From Branchiostoma floridae (Eukaryota; Chordata; Leptocardii; Amphioxiformes; Branchiostomatidae): 64,000 nucleotides of DNA. Positions 1 through 10,900 of this stretch are shown here, piece after piece. A program made the position numbers and the translations under genes. The stretch spans positions 6,592,489 to 6,656,488 of the forward strand of contig NC_049993.1 of the NCBI RefSeq assembly GCF_000003815.2. The letters are read 5' to 3'. Below the pieces are notes generated by a model. That model did not search any database. It had not been told where the DNA came from and was given only the letters and a program-made list of their open reading frames with translations. Each line of letters opens with the position of its first letter. The stretch's first letter is position 1.

Positions 1-84
1 TGCTAGAGTTAGATACAGGAGAAATATTTCTTAAACTGACAGAAAAGCTAGCACTTTTAGGGGGTGATGGATATCAACAATCAC

Positions 85-161
85 CTCAATTGTCCTTCTG
101 TCCTTGGAATTTGCATCCATGATAGTTTCCTGTTCTTTTAATAACTTCCACAAGGCCCTGG
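85..161 (-). CDS. candidate internal exon of an unidentified gene
   Basis: The minus strand here reads as a 77-nt open exon between an AG acceptor (positions 163-162) and a GT donor (84-83). Read in phase with the candidate first exon at 6561-6582 it continues as A-R-A-L-W-K-L-L-K-E-Q-E and ends T-I-E, a charged, helix-like stretch. The first exon ends with one base of a codon and this exon starts with the other two, so the join stays in frame. I do not recognise the protein. Later exons would lie to the left of the window. Support is only splice signals, phase and composition, so this could be chance. Confidence 0.35.
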
Positions 162-1492
162 CTGGTTGGAAAATTGATATTTGTTGTCATTTTATGCATC
201 ATTCAGTCTGGAGGCTTATCTTTGCTGGTAGCTTTTAATATAGGCCTGTTCCCATTATAACGACACTGGCAGCCTTGTTGTGACACTTGTATATACATTC
301 TATAAAACTGATGAATTTTGCACTATTGTTCTCAATGAGACTACAAGGCTGTTATACTGAATTACTCTTATTTTGAGCTACATGTACATTTGTACTAGTA
401 GCTAACATACATGTGCTGCATACCTAACCAATGTAGCTGAGGATTCCCACATGTTTAGTAACATGTAATCATGATAAACCTGGACAATACAGATGTCAAA
501 GCTCTCTAGACTATAGTGAAGCAGCATATCTGTAACTTGATCCACTTGCTACACAACAGATTGTCTTCAAAGTAGGTCAAACTAAATATGTAGAAGATCT
601 ATGTACGTTTCTAGACTATACATGTAAATGAATCACAGACTACATAATATACATATGTACATTTGGACTTGTGTACATATACACGACAGAATCAGGACAT
701 GACCTGCCTACGTTCAAAACAACCCTTAAGGCTTAAGAAGTCAACAACAGATAAATTAGGAGCCTTCAGGGCACTAATGTTTACAAGCCATTCATGGAAA
801 ACCTCCACAGCTTTAGTCAGCAGTGAAGGCGAGAATTAGACCAAAGACTTCCTATACGACACTCTTATACATGTACTTTATAGGTGTAGACTGCTTACAA
901 CAATAACATCTTAGAGAAGGAACAGATAAACCTTCCAATTTTTTTTCTTATCTGTGCCCTTTACATGTACCTTAAATGACTGTAAGGCAAGATTTTGGCA
1001 AACATGAAAGCGTCACTATTCAGTTCAATGGACATTTTGTTGTATACTTGTCAGAGCACAAGCATAGTGAACACACACACAAAACATGCCTTATTTTAAG
1101 GTGGCTTACTCGGTAAGTTTATACAGAGCAAACACACTCACTTTATCTTCACTGTAACGCAAATTTAGCTGATACTAACTTAAAAGGAATCTAATGTCTC
1201 TTTCAACTCGGCTTGGTGGAGTATACTTCATACTAATTCTAGTCTAGCATCAAACAAGCCTGCTTATAATAAGATTGATTTACTTTGCCTACTCACAAAG
1301 GTCAGAAAAATCCCGAAATGTGTCTTCTGTTGATAAACAAATATTGCTGATGTCACATATTTGGAAAGTCATCGAGCAAATTGAGAGGCAGTCAGATTAC
1401 AATGACTGAGTGATCAGTCGAAAAGTCCAGTGAGTCTATTATTTTAGTTAAAGAACAGTCACTGTAACCTTTCCCATAGTGAATGAAAACTA
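162..1492. other. AT-rich non-coding stretch
   Basis: I see no supportable exon, RNA gene or inverted-repeat element here. Short open frames are scattered and have no recognisable protein content. If the candidate gene with exons at 6561-6582 and 85-161 is real, this is part of its first intron. Confidence 0.5.
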
Positions 1493-2912
1493 CAGTCAAA
1501 CCTGGTCTACCGACCACCTGTGCATAACGACCCACTGTCCACTACGACCGCCGAAAAGCGGTCCCTTGAATTTTCCCATAGACGTAAGCATTAACATTTC
1601 TGTATATGACGACCACTGTCCATCGCGACCACGACCACCACTAAAGGCGACCGCACGGTACCTAAACACTGCCAAAACGACCGCGGCATGTAATTTTGTC
1701 ACGCTACTTTAATGTTCACGGCGAAAAATGAGCGTAATTGCCACAAATTATTTACCGCTATGGCCCCTCGAGCCCTCCCAATTTCTCATTACTTCTGGAT
1801 CGGCACTTCACTCTACAATATTTTCGGTGGCTTCGTGATGAGAATCTCAGGCTAAAATGTTATATCCAGGGAGCAGACATGAAAGCGTTTAGTTTCACCA
1901 GGCTTTTCGAAGATAAACTAAAAAAAACGCATTTTCTGTCATAATAAAACATCTGACTCGCTGTTCTTCCCGAGAAATACTTATTTTTGTACAGCGCGGT
2001 TCAGAATCGCGGCGTCTGCAGGTCGGAAATACGCACCTCTGATTGGTTGAAACCACACAAACAACAACAACTGCATGTATAATGTAGGGGAATCCCCGGC
2101 GATCTCGCGCTCTGATTGGTTGGAGCGGTGCATCATGGGAACTTTGCTGCCAGCTCGACGCCATCTTGTTTCAAAGACTCACGTTTTAAAACGCAAAAGA
2201 ACGCTATTTTCCACGATTACGTAGCACCATCCTAGTTAAAAATGCATAATCCAAAGAACTTTCCGTGGAAACATGTGTTAATATGTGAATTTATGGTGTC
2301 TCTAGCGTAATTTTGGGTTTCGATGCAGCCGTAAAGTGTGCTGAGAGTTAGCGTGGGTTTCCAAAATATACCCCGAAAATAATGTCGCATTTTTCACGTC
2401 ACACAAAAACAAAACTCCCGCAAAGAAGAAGCCTGCAACATTTTCTGATCATAGCGATTACGTTTTGGGTAAAAATGTTCGTCGATGTGCACGATGTGCC
2501 GGCGTGCAGCCGCGTGATACCTCAGTTACAGAATATTTGTTGTCACATTAGGGCCGCGGTATGAGAAAAAATTATGCCAGCACCGGCACGGCACGCTGCA
2601 AAAAGCCGGACGAATTACCACCGTTTTTCTTTTTCAAATCATTCTTATAATATATCTATTATAAATATCATTACAAATTTAATACTTTTTAATACGAAGA
2701 ATAACATAAGTATACGTAATTTTAGCATTAATTTTATATGACATCGTGTTATTCTTGTAAGAAAGACAAATGCGTTTCATGCATAAATTATCGATGTTCT
2801 GACTTGTCAGTTTCTTTACTGCCGCCACGTTGTTTTCTATATAAAGACCACCTATGTATGAAGACCACTTTTGCTGGGTCCCTTGAGTGGTCTTCATATA
2901 CAGGTTTGACTG
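1493..2912. mobile_element. pogo/Tigger-like non-autonomous DNA transposon (TA target site)
   Basis: The element begins CAGTCAAACCTG and ends with the reverse complement CAGGTTTGACTG. It is flanked by TA on both sides (1491-1492 and 2913-2914). Subterminal GACCAC-type motifs recur at both ends (around 1510-1680 and 2845-2895). At 1,420 bp it has no open frame resembling a transposase, so it is non-autonomous or an internally degraded relic. Assignment to the Tc1/mariner-pogo group rests on the TA duplication and terminal style; the family name is inference. Confidence 0.75.
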
Positions 2913-2924
2913 TATTAATAGTAC

Positions 2925-3450
2925 TAGTGGTGGGTACCGGTACAAAACCAGTTCTTTTTGTTGGACTGGTCTGGAAAAACTGGATCTGAAAAAATTCTGA
3001 ATAAAGGAGACCGAATGTTGGACTGATTAGAAAATGAACAGATCATACCAACACAATGGCGGCAGGCTTTCACATGTTTTGAGGCTTGTTCAATTATAGT
3101 TATTAGTAAAAAATATAGCAGGAGAGAAGTACTTTTAGTAGAGGAGAATTGATACTAATGATGTCATTTTTATCATATTTCTACTATCAAACTTGGTCTA
3201 ACTTAACAGAGGCAGTTAGCATTGTTTACGTGAAGATAGGATACTCCACCAAACAGATACCTTTGTAGCGAAATAGACCATTGCTTTGAGTATTGCCCAT
3301 TCACAAACACTTTAATACTAAAAATAGTTTTAGTAAAATAATAGGCCCAGGTTCAGGTCTGGACCTGGACCTAATCCTCTGGACTTGGACCTAATCCTCT
3401 GGACCTGGACTGTACCTGTACCTGAGTTTTATGGACCGGTACCCACCCCT
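2925..3450. mobile_element. hAT-like MITE, GGTGGGTACCGG family, copy 1
   Basis: Terminal inverted repeats read TAGTGGTGGGTACCGG on the left and, reversed, AGGGGTGGGTACCGG on the right. An 8-bp duplication AATAGTAC flanks both ends (2917-2924 and 3451-3458), as expected for hAT elements. Related copies, both interrupted by other insertions, lie near 3970-5695 and 34955-35610. There is no coding capacity. Confidence 0.75.
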
Positions 3451-3969
3451 AATAGTACCCTTCCAGGAAAGGATAGTAAAATGACCAGCCATCATTAACA
3501 AGTGGTGATCTGCAACTGTCGCCCTCCCCTTGTGTTATGCACTCATTCCATCACATTAGCATGTCTGGGTCAAAGCAATACTGTAAACCCATATCAGCTG
3601 TCACTTCCAAAACAAGTGGTATGTCACTATGTGTAGTACAGGAGTATACATGCTGATAACTTTCAGCAGATATTTTGGTTTGCTATTTTTGCAGCTTCTA
3701 TTGATTTTATTTTCCTCTCATTCTTTGTCTTTTTACTTAGGAGTAAAATTATGCCAATACGGGTTAGACTAAGGTATAGACTGACTGACAGAGAGAGAAG
3801 GTATTACTAAGCGCTTGCTAGGTATAACTTTATATAATACAAAATAACGGATAAATTCTAGAAAGACTGAATAAGTTGGACAGTTCAGATAGCATCCACA
3901 TTGTTTCATCAGTGACTGAGACAAAGTATTCCTGAAAGAGCTGGAAAGCAGATAAAGCCATACATGGTG

Positions 3970-5695
3970 ATCAGGGGTGGAAAATTGGTGAACTAGTACT
4001 GGATTTTGGACTGATTGGAAAATGAGTAGATGATACCAGCAGGCGTTCACCTCTTTAGGGGCTTACTGGTCCAAGAAATAACAAGAGCATACTGTAAGTC
4101 TCTTTATTTCCGGGGTGTTTTTAGATTCGCGGTATTCGCGGAGACCTTCGTACCGCGAATCTACTTCTCCGCGGATGTGTTTGGTGCAAATGTGCCCCCC
4201 TCCCCAAATTCACGGCCGACCTCGAGATACTAGTAAGATAAAAGCAAGGAGTGATGCAAAAACAACACACATGCGATCATGTAAACGATATCAAAATTTT
4301 ATTCAAAGTATACATATGTACACAAGTAATGCCTGGCTTCAATAATTTAGTTACTTCTTACAAAGAACAGTAAAGGAAAACAAAATCGGCCGTATACCGC
4401 GTGCCGAAAAAAAATAATACGAGGCCACGCGCAGCATAATTTCTCGTAACATCGGATCACTTTGAAGTTCAATTCCAGCGTTCTCTTCCATAACTCCGGT
4501 TTACACTCCATCATATTCGTACTGAAATATACTTAGTAGCTGCCGTTGACCACTGTTTGATTCACAGAATTCGAAAATGCAAAGCTACAAAGTTGTCTGA
4601 AACCTCGATCGCCATAATCCTTTGTTCTTGACGAGCTTGGCTTGGAATCAAGACGCCGAGAAAAAGACAAAAAAATCATGCCTACAGTTTCTATAAAATG
4701 TTCACTCTGTGCTCCAGTTATCAACCAACCTGTATTTGACCTTTTTATTCCTGAATCCATGTTTGCACTTCCATAGAAAGGCTCTTTTAAACAACCGAAA
4801 ACCGACGCTTCTACAAGCTTGTTGTGACTAGCTTGGGATTTCCCAAGCAGCATGGGCGAACACTTTTTTAAAAGAAGATACAAACACCTTTACTTGTCAA
4901 ATGAATAAAGTATAAAATCACACACTCCTTGAATATATGTCCTTTATAATCATACAACATATGTGATAAATAGTTGTGCATTTTTTATGGTTAAATTAGA
5001 GCACAATTGCACTGCTGGAAGCATTTTCACCCATACTATAATCGACTGCCCCGATGACCCTACATGACCTCCAAGGCGCCATCTTGCCAATCTGTGCCGC
5101 CGTCAGAACTAAACACAAACTTGCCAATTTCTCCTTGATTTCTCGCTAATTAACATTGTCTCAACATTTTCGAGATTTTCCTGACCATGCAAAAGTGAAA
5201 TACTATCGAAAATGATTAATATTGCCTTACGGACTGTCGGTAAATTCGCCGAAAAAATATAGTTCAACCCACGTGTTATTACGCGTAAACTTGCGCTATC
5301 GCTAAGTACTCGGTCGCGAACTCTTCCCACACATCGTCCACCGCGAATCTGAAGACAGCGCGGATTGGTCATTTGACCGAAACCGCGGATTTTAGGCGCC
5401 GCGGATCTAAAGAGACTTACAGTAGTTGAGGAGAGTTGAAAGTCTCCAAGTTACCAAATTTGATAGGAACAATTAGTGTTGTTTATGTAAAGATATGATT
5501 TTAAAACGCAAGTTTGAAGTAGAAGTTGGATACTCCATCAAACAAATTCCTTTGTTGCAAAACGGATCATTGTTTTGAGTATCACCCATTCACAAGTTTT
5601 CACAAACATTTGTACAATCGGGTCCAGGTTCGGGTCCGAACCTGATCGTCTGGACCTGGACCGTACCTGAATTTTCTGTACTGGTACCCACCCGA
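3970..5695. mobile_element. hAT-like element of the GGTGGGTACCGG family, copy 2, interrupted
   Basis: The left part (about 3970-4090) matches the element at 2925-3450 (GGACTGATTGGAAAATGA region). The right part (about 5425-5695) contains the same GGTCCAGGTTCGGGTCC-type block and ends near GGTACCCACCC. The 1.3-kb element at 4092-5422 has been inserted between the two halves. The ends are too eroded to read a target duplication. Confidence 0.6.
4092..5422. mobile_element. TA-flanked DNA transposon relic with CTGTAAGTCTCTTTA termini
   Basis: The left end CTGTAAGTCTCTTTA is matched by its reverse complement at 5408-5422. TA dinucleotides flank both ends (4090-4091 and 5423-5424). Subterminal TTCGCGG/CCGCGAA motifs are shared with the small CTGTAAATGCA elements at 18331, 24094 and 30778, which suggests a common transposase source. 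The 1,331-bp interior holds open frames up to about 116 codons, but none resembles a known transposase. Confidence 0.7.
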
Positions 5696-6560
5696 CACAC
5701 AGATCTTAGTTATCAGCCAAAGGTTGATGTGGGTGAAACTGACAAATTTGAAAGGCTAGATGTATATCATGTTTGTGTTCTAATTTCTATGATTGTATTG
5801 AGAATAGGCATATCTTTTGAAGTCTGAATCTTGCAATATCGTTTATGTTATATCAGCAGTAATAAACGCCATGATGAGAATGTATGGGAAAGAGGCAAGA
5901 GAAATTGTAGTTGATAATTTTGTAGGTTGTATGATACTGTACAAGAATTTCTGCCAACAAAATTAAACTGTGCAAATTAGAACAGCAACGAAAGCGAAGA
6001 AGACAAACTACGGTACCTGCACCACATATCATAATCGTCAAAATATGAAAATATTTCACCATTATAGATAACGTCTATGCAGTACTCCAGTCCAGAGCTT
6101 CAGCAAGAGATCTAACCATAAGTATAAGATATAACGTTATATCTTAGTTTCCGATGACACACGATCAACAACATCACGTCAAAAAAACTTGCACACTTTT
6201 TTTAACACTCCTCACAAAACGCGCGCCATAAATCAGTCACATGAACAATGACAGACAAGATTGGCTCCCGGCCCACAGTACTGTAAATATGGCCTGAAGT
6301 GCCTTACACTTAGTCTTCCAGGGTCGTACACAAATCGGAGCAGGCCGGCTAGGACCGGAACCCGCGATCAACAAAAATACAGGGCGCTAAACCCGGCTCA
6401 TTTCCGCGCGCTCGGACATGGCCGCTCTACTTTACGGCTCAGGCGTCTATAAAAGAGACAAACCCAAATCCATGGTCCTGCCTAGCTACAAAGTAGACCG
6501 TGGATTGTCATGCTGGGCGTATGCTAGAGAGAAACAAGTTCCAATTTTTCCACTCCTCAC
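5696..6560. other. non-coding flank, CpG richer toward 6300-6560
   Basis: No supportable coding sequence from 5696 to about 6290. CpG density rises from roughly 6290 and continues through 6640, next to the candidate minus-strand first exon. An 18-bp AT-rich palindrome lies near 6127-6144. An open frame on the plus strand starting at 6418 looks N-terminal-like but has no recognisable continuation. Confidence 0.4.
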
Positions 6561-6582
6561 CTGCAACACCAGCGTCCGCCAT
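6561..6582 (-). CDS. candidate first coding exon of an unidentified minus-strand gene
   Basis: In a CpG-rich patch the minus strand carries CATCATGGCGGACGC, a start codon in a YY1-like/Kozak-like ATGGCGG context. Seven codons (M-A-D-A-G-V-A) plus one base follow, then a consensus donor GTGAGG at 6560-6555. This layout is typical of housekeeping first exons. The phase matches the candidate exon at 85-161 about 6.4 kb away. The product is unknown and no transcript support can be seen. Confidence 0.4.
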
Positions 6583-7299
6583 GATGGGCTTTCTTTTCAC
6601 CCGTCATGCCTAGCGCAGGCTCTGACGTAACCTAAAACACGGTCTGTCATTGGCTCTTTTCTGCCTCAATCTACAAAGACTCTTTGTGTTAATCCAATCA
6701 GAATATTCGTTGTAAAGATAAATCTGTCACCAGTGGTCCCTTCTTCACGGCGGGAAATTTGAATTCCCATGACAAGCCCAGGTTTGCTTTAAAACATGTC
6801 CTTTGCCGAAAAGGCTATACAGGTTTGCCAAGCAAAACCTATTCTGTTTTACCATCAGGGTAGTGGGCACCGCCATGTTGATTATGACGTCATAGTTTGG
6901 CCATTTTGTTTCTGAATCAGCAATTCTGATTCTGCATGCTCTTTTCCGAAAGGCATAGGCAGCCTAGTTTTATTTCCCGCAACTTGTAGGGAAAACCATC
7001 TTATGTAAGTAATTCGTAGCGAGGTGCCAAAATTTAGCGTAATTGCCTGCCTTGATTTAGCGTAATACGTAGGGGGTTGATCTTCTGAATTCAGCGTAAA
7101 TCGTTGTTGGGACCCCCCATGCAGACCCTCTTCTAATCCAGTTAAACTTGATGTTTTTGCTCCCTGTCTTGAATTCCATCTGGTCAATGACATGGACCAA
7201 TTTCACCATGATTATTGTTGGTGTAGCAAACACCCTGTGCTGTTTGTTCAACCAAGGAGCTTTTCTCCTTGGTTCAACCAACTTTAATACATTCATCAT
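6583..7299. other. probable promoter-side flank between the candidate gene and FGGY 3' end
   Basis: This holds the presumed 5' flank of the candidate first exon, including an E2F-like GGCGGGAAA near 6749-6757. From about 6890 to 7140 it holds low-complexity AT-rich sequence with repeated TTTAGCGTAA-like words. No protein is recognisable. Confidence 0.3.
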
Positions 7300-7460
7300 C
7301 ATCACATCTTATCACTCCACCAATGGATCCATCTTCGGGCAGCAATGTTGGCCTCTCGGAGGTTGCTGTAGATGCAGGTTGGGCAGAGTTTGCAGCTCTG
7401 TAGGAGGTGATGTAGGGTTTGGGGGTCTTCCTCACAGGGGCAGGCTGCACTTGATTTAAC
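7300..7460 (-). pseudogene. non-LTR retrotransposon 3' fragment (CCHC-like finger region)
   Basis: On the minus strand, 7457-7320 translates with a C-P-C, H-x4-C-x2-C pattern (A-A-C-P-C-E-E-D-P-Q-T-L-H-H-L-L-Q). This is typical of the zinc-knuckle region near the C-terminus of many LINE reverse-transcriptase proteins. The frame ends just before a short ATG/ATC repeat at about 7295-7306, which looks like a LINE tail. It is a dead fragment. The clade cannot be named from so short a piece. Confidence 0.45.
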
Positions 7461-7920
7461 CTTGCCCCTTTCCAATTACATGTGTAGCAAGTGGTAGGAC
7501 AGAGCTGGAGGGGCTGGTCACCATATGTGCTTGAGTAAGAATTAACAGGGCAGTGCTTTGTTAGGCCAGACCATGAAAAGGTATAAGTACTATGTATTAA
7601 CCAAGCAAATGTTACCTTTCTAGTTCATATTGGTTGATCAGCGCAATTATTATTACAATAATGAAGAACACGTATGTTTGACTGAGCCAATGGGCCTCAT
7701 TATGTCTGCTTGTTTTATTATCATCATAATATTTTTATCTGTACATATTTATGAATCAGTCCGAGCAATTTTATTGACCATCTATTAAACTTCTACGAAA
7801 CAAAGACTTTATCTCTATCCCTCACATGTCTATAAAAGAAGTTTGACTGCATTTAAAATTTTCCTTGTGAGTTCATCAGTTCTCGATACCACAATACAGT
7901 ACCATACTATTGGTATCAAC

Positions 7921-10900
7921 TTAAGTACTAGACATGATGCTGGCATATTCTCTCTGGTTCTCCACCATCTTTAGGAACACAGCATACTTCTTGTCATGAT
8001 ACCTGTAGAGGAAGAATTATCATACTCAGTTAAATCTGGTTGACATCAGAGTCCTCTGTAGTGTCAAAAAGCCACTAGTGTGAAAATAAAGGACATGTTA
8101 GTCAATCTGCTGGGCCTACGGATGCATCCAACTCTTTTTTCCTGGACAGCAATTAAATGACAAGCAACTACTTGCTGCCCAATGTGCCTCACGGCATAGG
8201 AAGACATAAGTACTAAGTACTAAGTAAGTAATTACTATGGAATGTGTCTGTACAGCCTTGAAAACTGCTCATGAAGTTTTGAGGAGCAAACTTTGCATGG
8301 AGGCATCCACAATGGCTACGGGACTTATGATACTCAGCTCGTAGAGAATACTAGTAGACAATCAGTTTTTGCAGGAGACAAAATGTACAACACTCTGGTT
8401 CTTTCAGTGCTCCTGTATGGAGCCGAGTCATGGACCCTCACCAAGTCACTGAAACAGAAACTGGACTCCTTCGATTCACAGTGCCTTAGAAACATCGAGG
8501 GCATCCGCTGGCAGGACCATGTCACCAACGAAGTAGTACGCCACACAACAAACCAGATCCCGGTCAGCCAGAAGATCACCAAGTACCAGCTTAACCTTCT
8601 GGGACACATCTCCAGAGCAACACCGACCCAGGAAGTGATCAAATTGATCACCTCAGTTCCAGATTCAACTTGGAGGCGCCCCAGAGGCCGTCCTAGGAGC
8701 AGATGGGAGGACCAAGTCTTCAATGTGCTGGACACCACAGGGGTCAGCAGATCTGACTGGAGAACTCTGGCTGAAAACAGAACATCTTGGAGGGACATGT
8801 CTACAGCCGCTATGCATCTCCCCTGATGCCCGCGGCTGATTGATTGATTGACAAAATAGCACATAAGACGTTACCTTTTGTCCTGTAGTCTCGGTCGTAT
8901 CACTGACCCAACCTTAGCCATGCAGCCCATTGCACTCTGGAAATGTTAAAACACCAGCATGACCAACGAAATCTAAATAAACATACTTTAAGAGATCATT
9001 GACATGATTTTAATCTACATCTTAAGACAATCAATGCTTTTGTTTTTAAACGTGAGTCTGCAAACAGCATCAGGTCAAAACGAATAAGTTCTGTTTTACT
9101 GTTTTACAGTATTTCTACAAGCTGCATTGTGATTAGCCTGTGTTTACACAAGCTCTCGCTGGCTGGGCTTAATGACCCCCTCCCCGAGGTGGCGGCAATC
9201 GTAGGGCCGGCCGCTAGGGGCGCGATTTTAGTCAGGCTACATTGTGATTACTTTCTGGCCATTCTTTTTGACAAGTGCGGAATTTCCTTTGATTTGTTCT
9301 GCCCTGTAATCTGACCATCGTGACCATCCCCTCCAGGTCAATCACAAATAGATAAAGGCTGACAAACAAACAAACGACTGAGGTGTCTGTTGACCAGGTC
9401 TGACCTGTATAGTTGAAAAGTCCCCTGAAGCGTAGGCTCCCAGAATAGCTGCTCCAATCAGCACTGATTCAGGCTCTGCAGGAAGAACTACAGGCAGGCC
9501 TGGGGTAAAAAAATAATTGAGATTAAGAAAATGAGAATAAAACAGTCCTAAGATGACCAAAATAGCATGAAATACGCATTATGAAAAAGGATCATTCAGA
9601 ATGCATGTGACCTCTGACCTGTGACATCAGCATGAGTCTGTACAAACAGCGGATTCTTGCTGAGCCCCCCACACATGAACAGGGTGGTGATGTCATGCCC
9701 AGCCCCCTGCAGGGCCTCCAGGATGTGTCTGGTGCCGTACTGGATTAGAAGATGGAATAATATATGGATTGAGCCATCATCATCATCATCATCATCGTAC
9801 ACCCAGTTTACACCAGTATTACTTAGGTACAATACACAGTCCAGTTTTTGACACGATATGATCTGTCATACTGGAAAAGGATCTGTCATCTGATATGTTC
9901 AAATAAAACCACTTGGGACTTGAGACTTACAATACATGTACATGTACTATAAAATCTCGAGAGTCCCAGACTAAAGATGACAGAGAAATAGAACAAAATA
10001 ACGTTTCCTTCATACAATATATGTTTGTACTGCATTGTATAAGATTTGAATGGAGAACTCACTGCCAGGGCCTGCACTGTGGCCAGGTACAGGAGTGCAA
10101 GGTCTTCAAGGCCGGCACTCAAACGGAGACCACAGATCTGCAAACAAAACCTCCTTTCAAACCATTTATTGTATATTATTGCATACCAACAAATGTATAA
10201 CATTATCTTCATCTTATCATCCTAGATATAGAAACTGAGATGCTTTGAATTTCACCCTACATCAGCCTTACAATGCTACACCTCCTTTGCTGTCCTTGGT
10301 GCTGAATGAACAGAGCATCAACAAAATCCACTGGACTGGTGGCAATTGATGCATTTTTAGATAAAAGTTGCAGGCTGACAGAATGGAAACATTGAGTTAA
10401 CTTCTCAAGATATTTTCATCTTCACACCCAAGTATTTGTTTTTGATACTGTACCAATTTTTTCATTATCCTTGAGGTAGTCATTCAGTTGCAATTTGGTG
10501 CTTTTCAATCTGCTGTAACTTGTTTGGAGTATCATATACATCAAGCATGAAAAATGGAATAAAGGAAAGGAAAAGAAAAAAATGTAGATGCAGAATCTTA
10601 CCATGCCAGTAAGGGAGGGGTCGGCAAGGGGTGACCTGTTGCCATGGTAATCTGGCCACACCTGGAGACCGCTGGCTAGGGTGGCTGGTGAGGAGAGGTG
10701 CTTGTCTGATGCCAGACTGTCAAGGTACGTGTTCAGGTATTCATAGACAGACTTGCCACTGTGAAAAAAAACAGACTGTTATTAATCATCAGCATACTAT
10801 GGAAGCTGTTTGGCACCATATCTAAATGGATTAAGAGGTAAGGCAGCAAGAAGACAGTTGAGGAATGAAGGAAAAGTCACTGTGGGGCCATGAGTATAGC

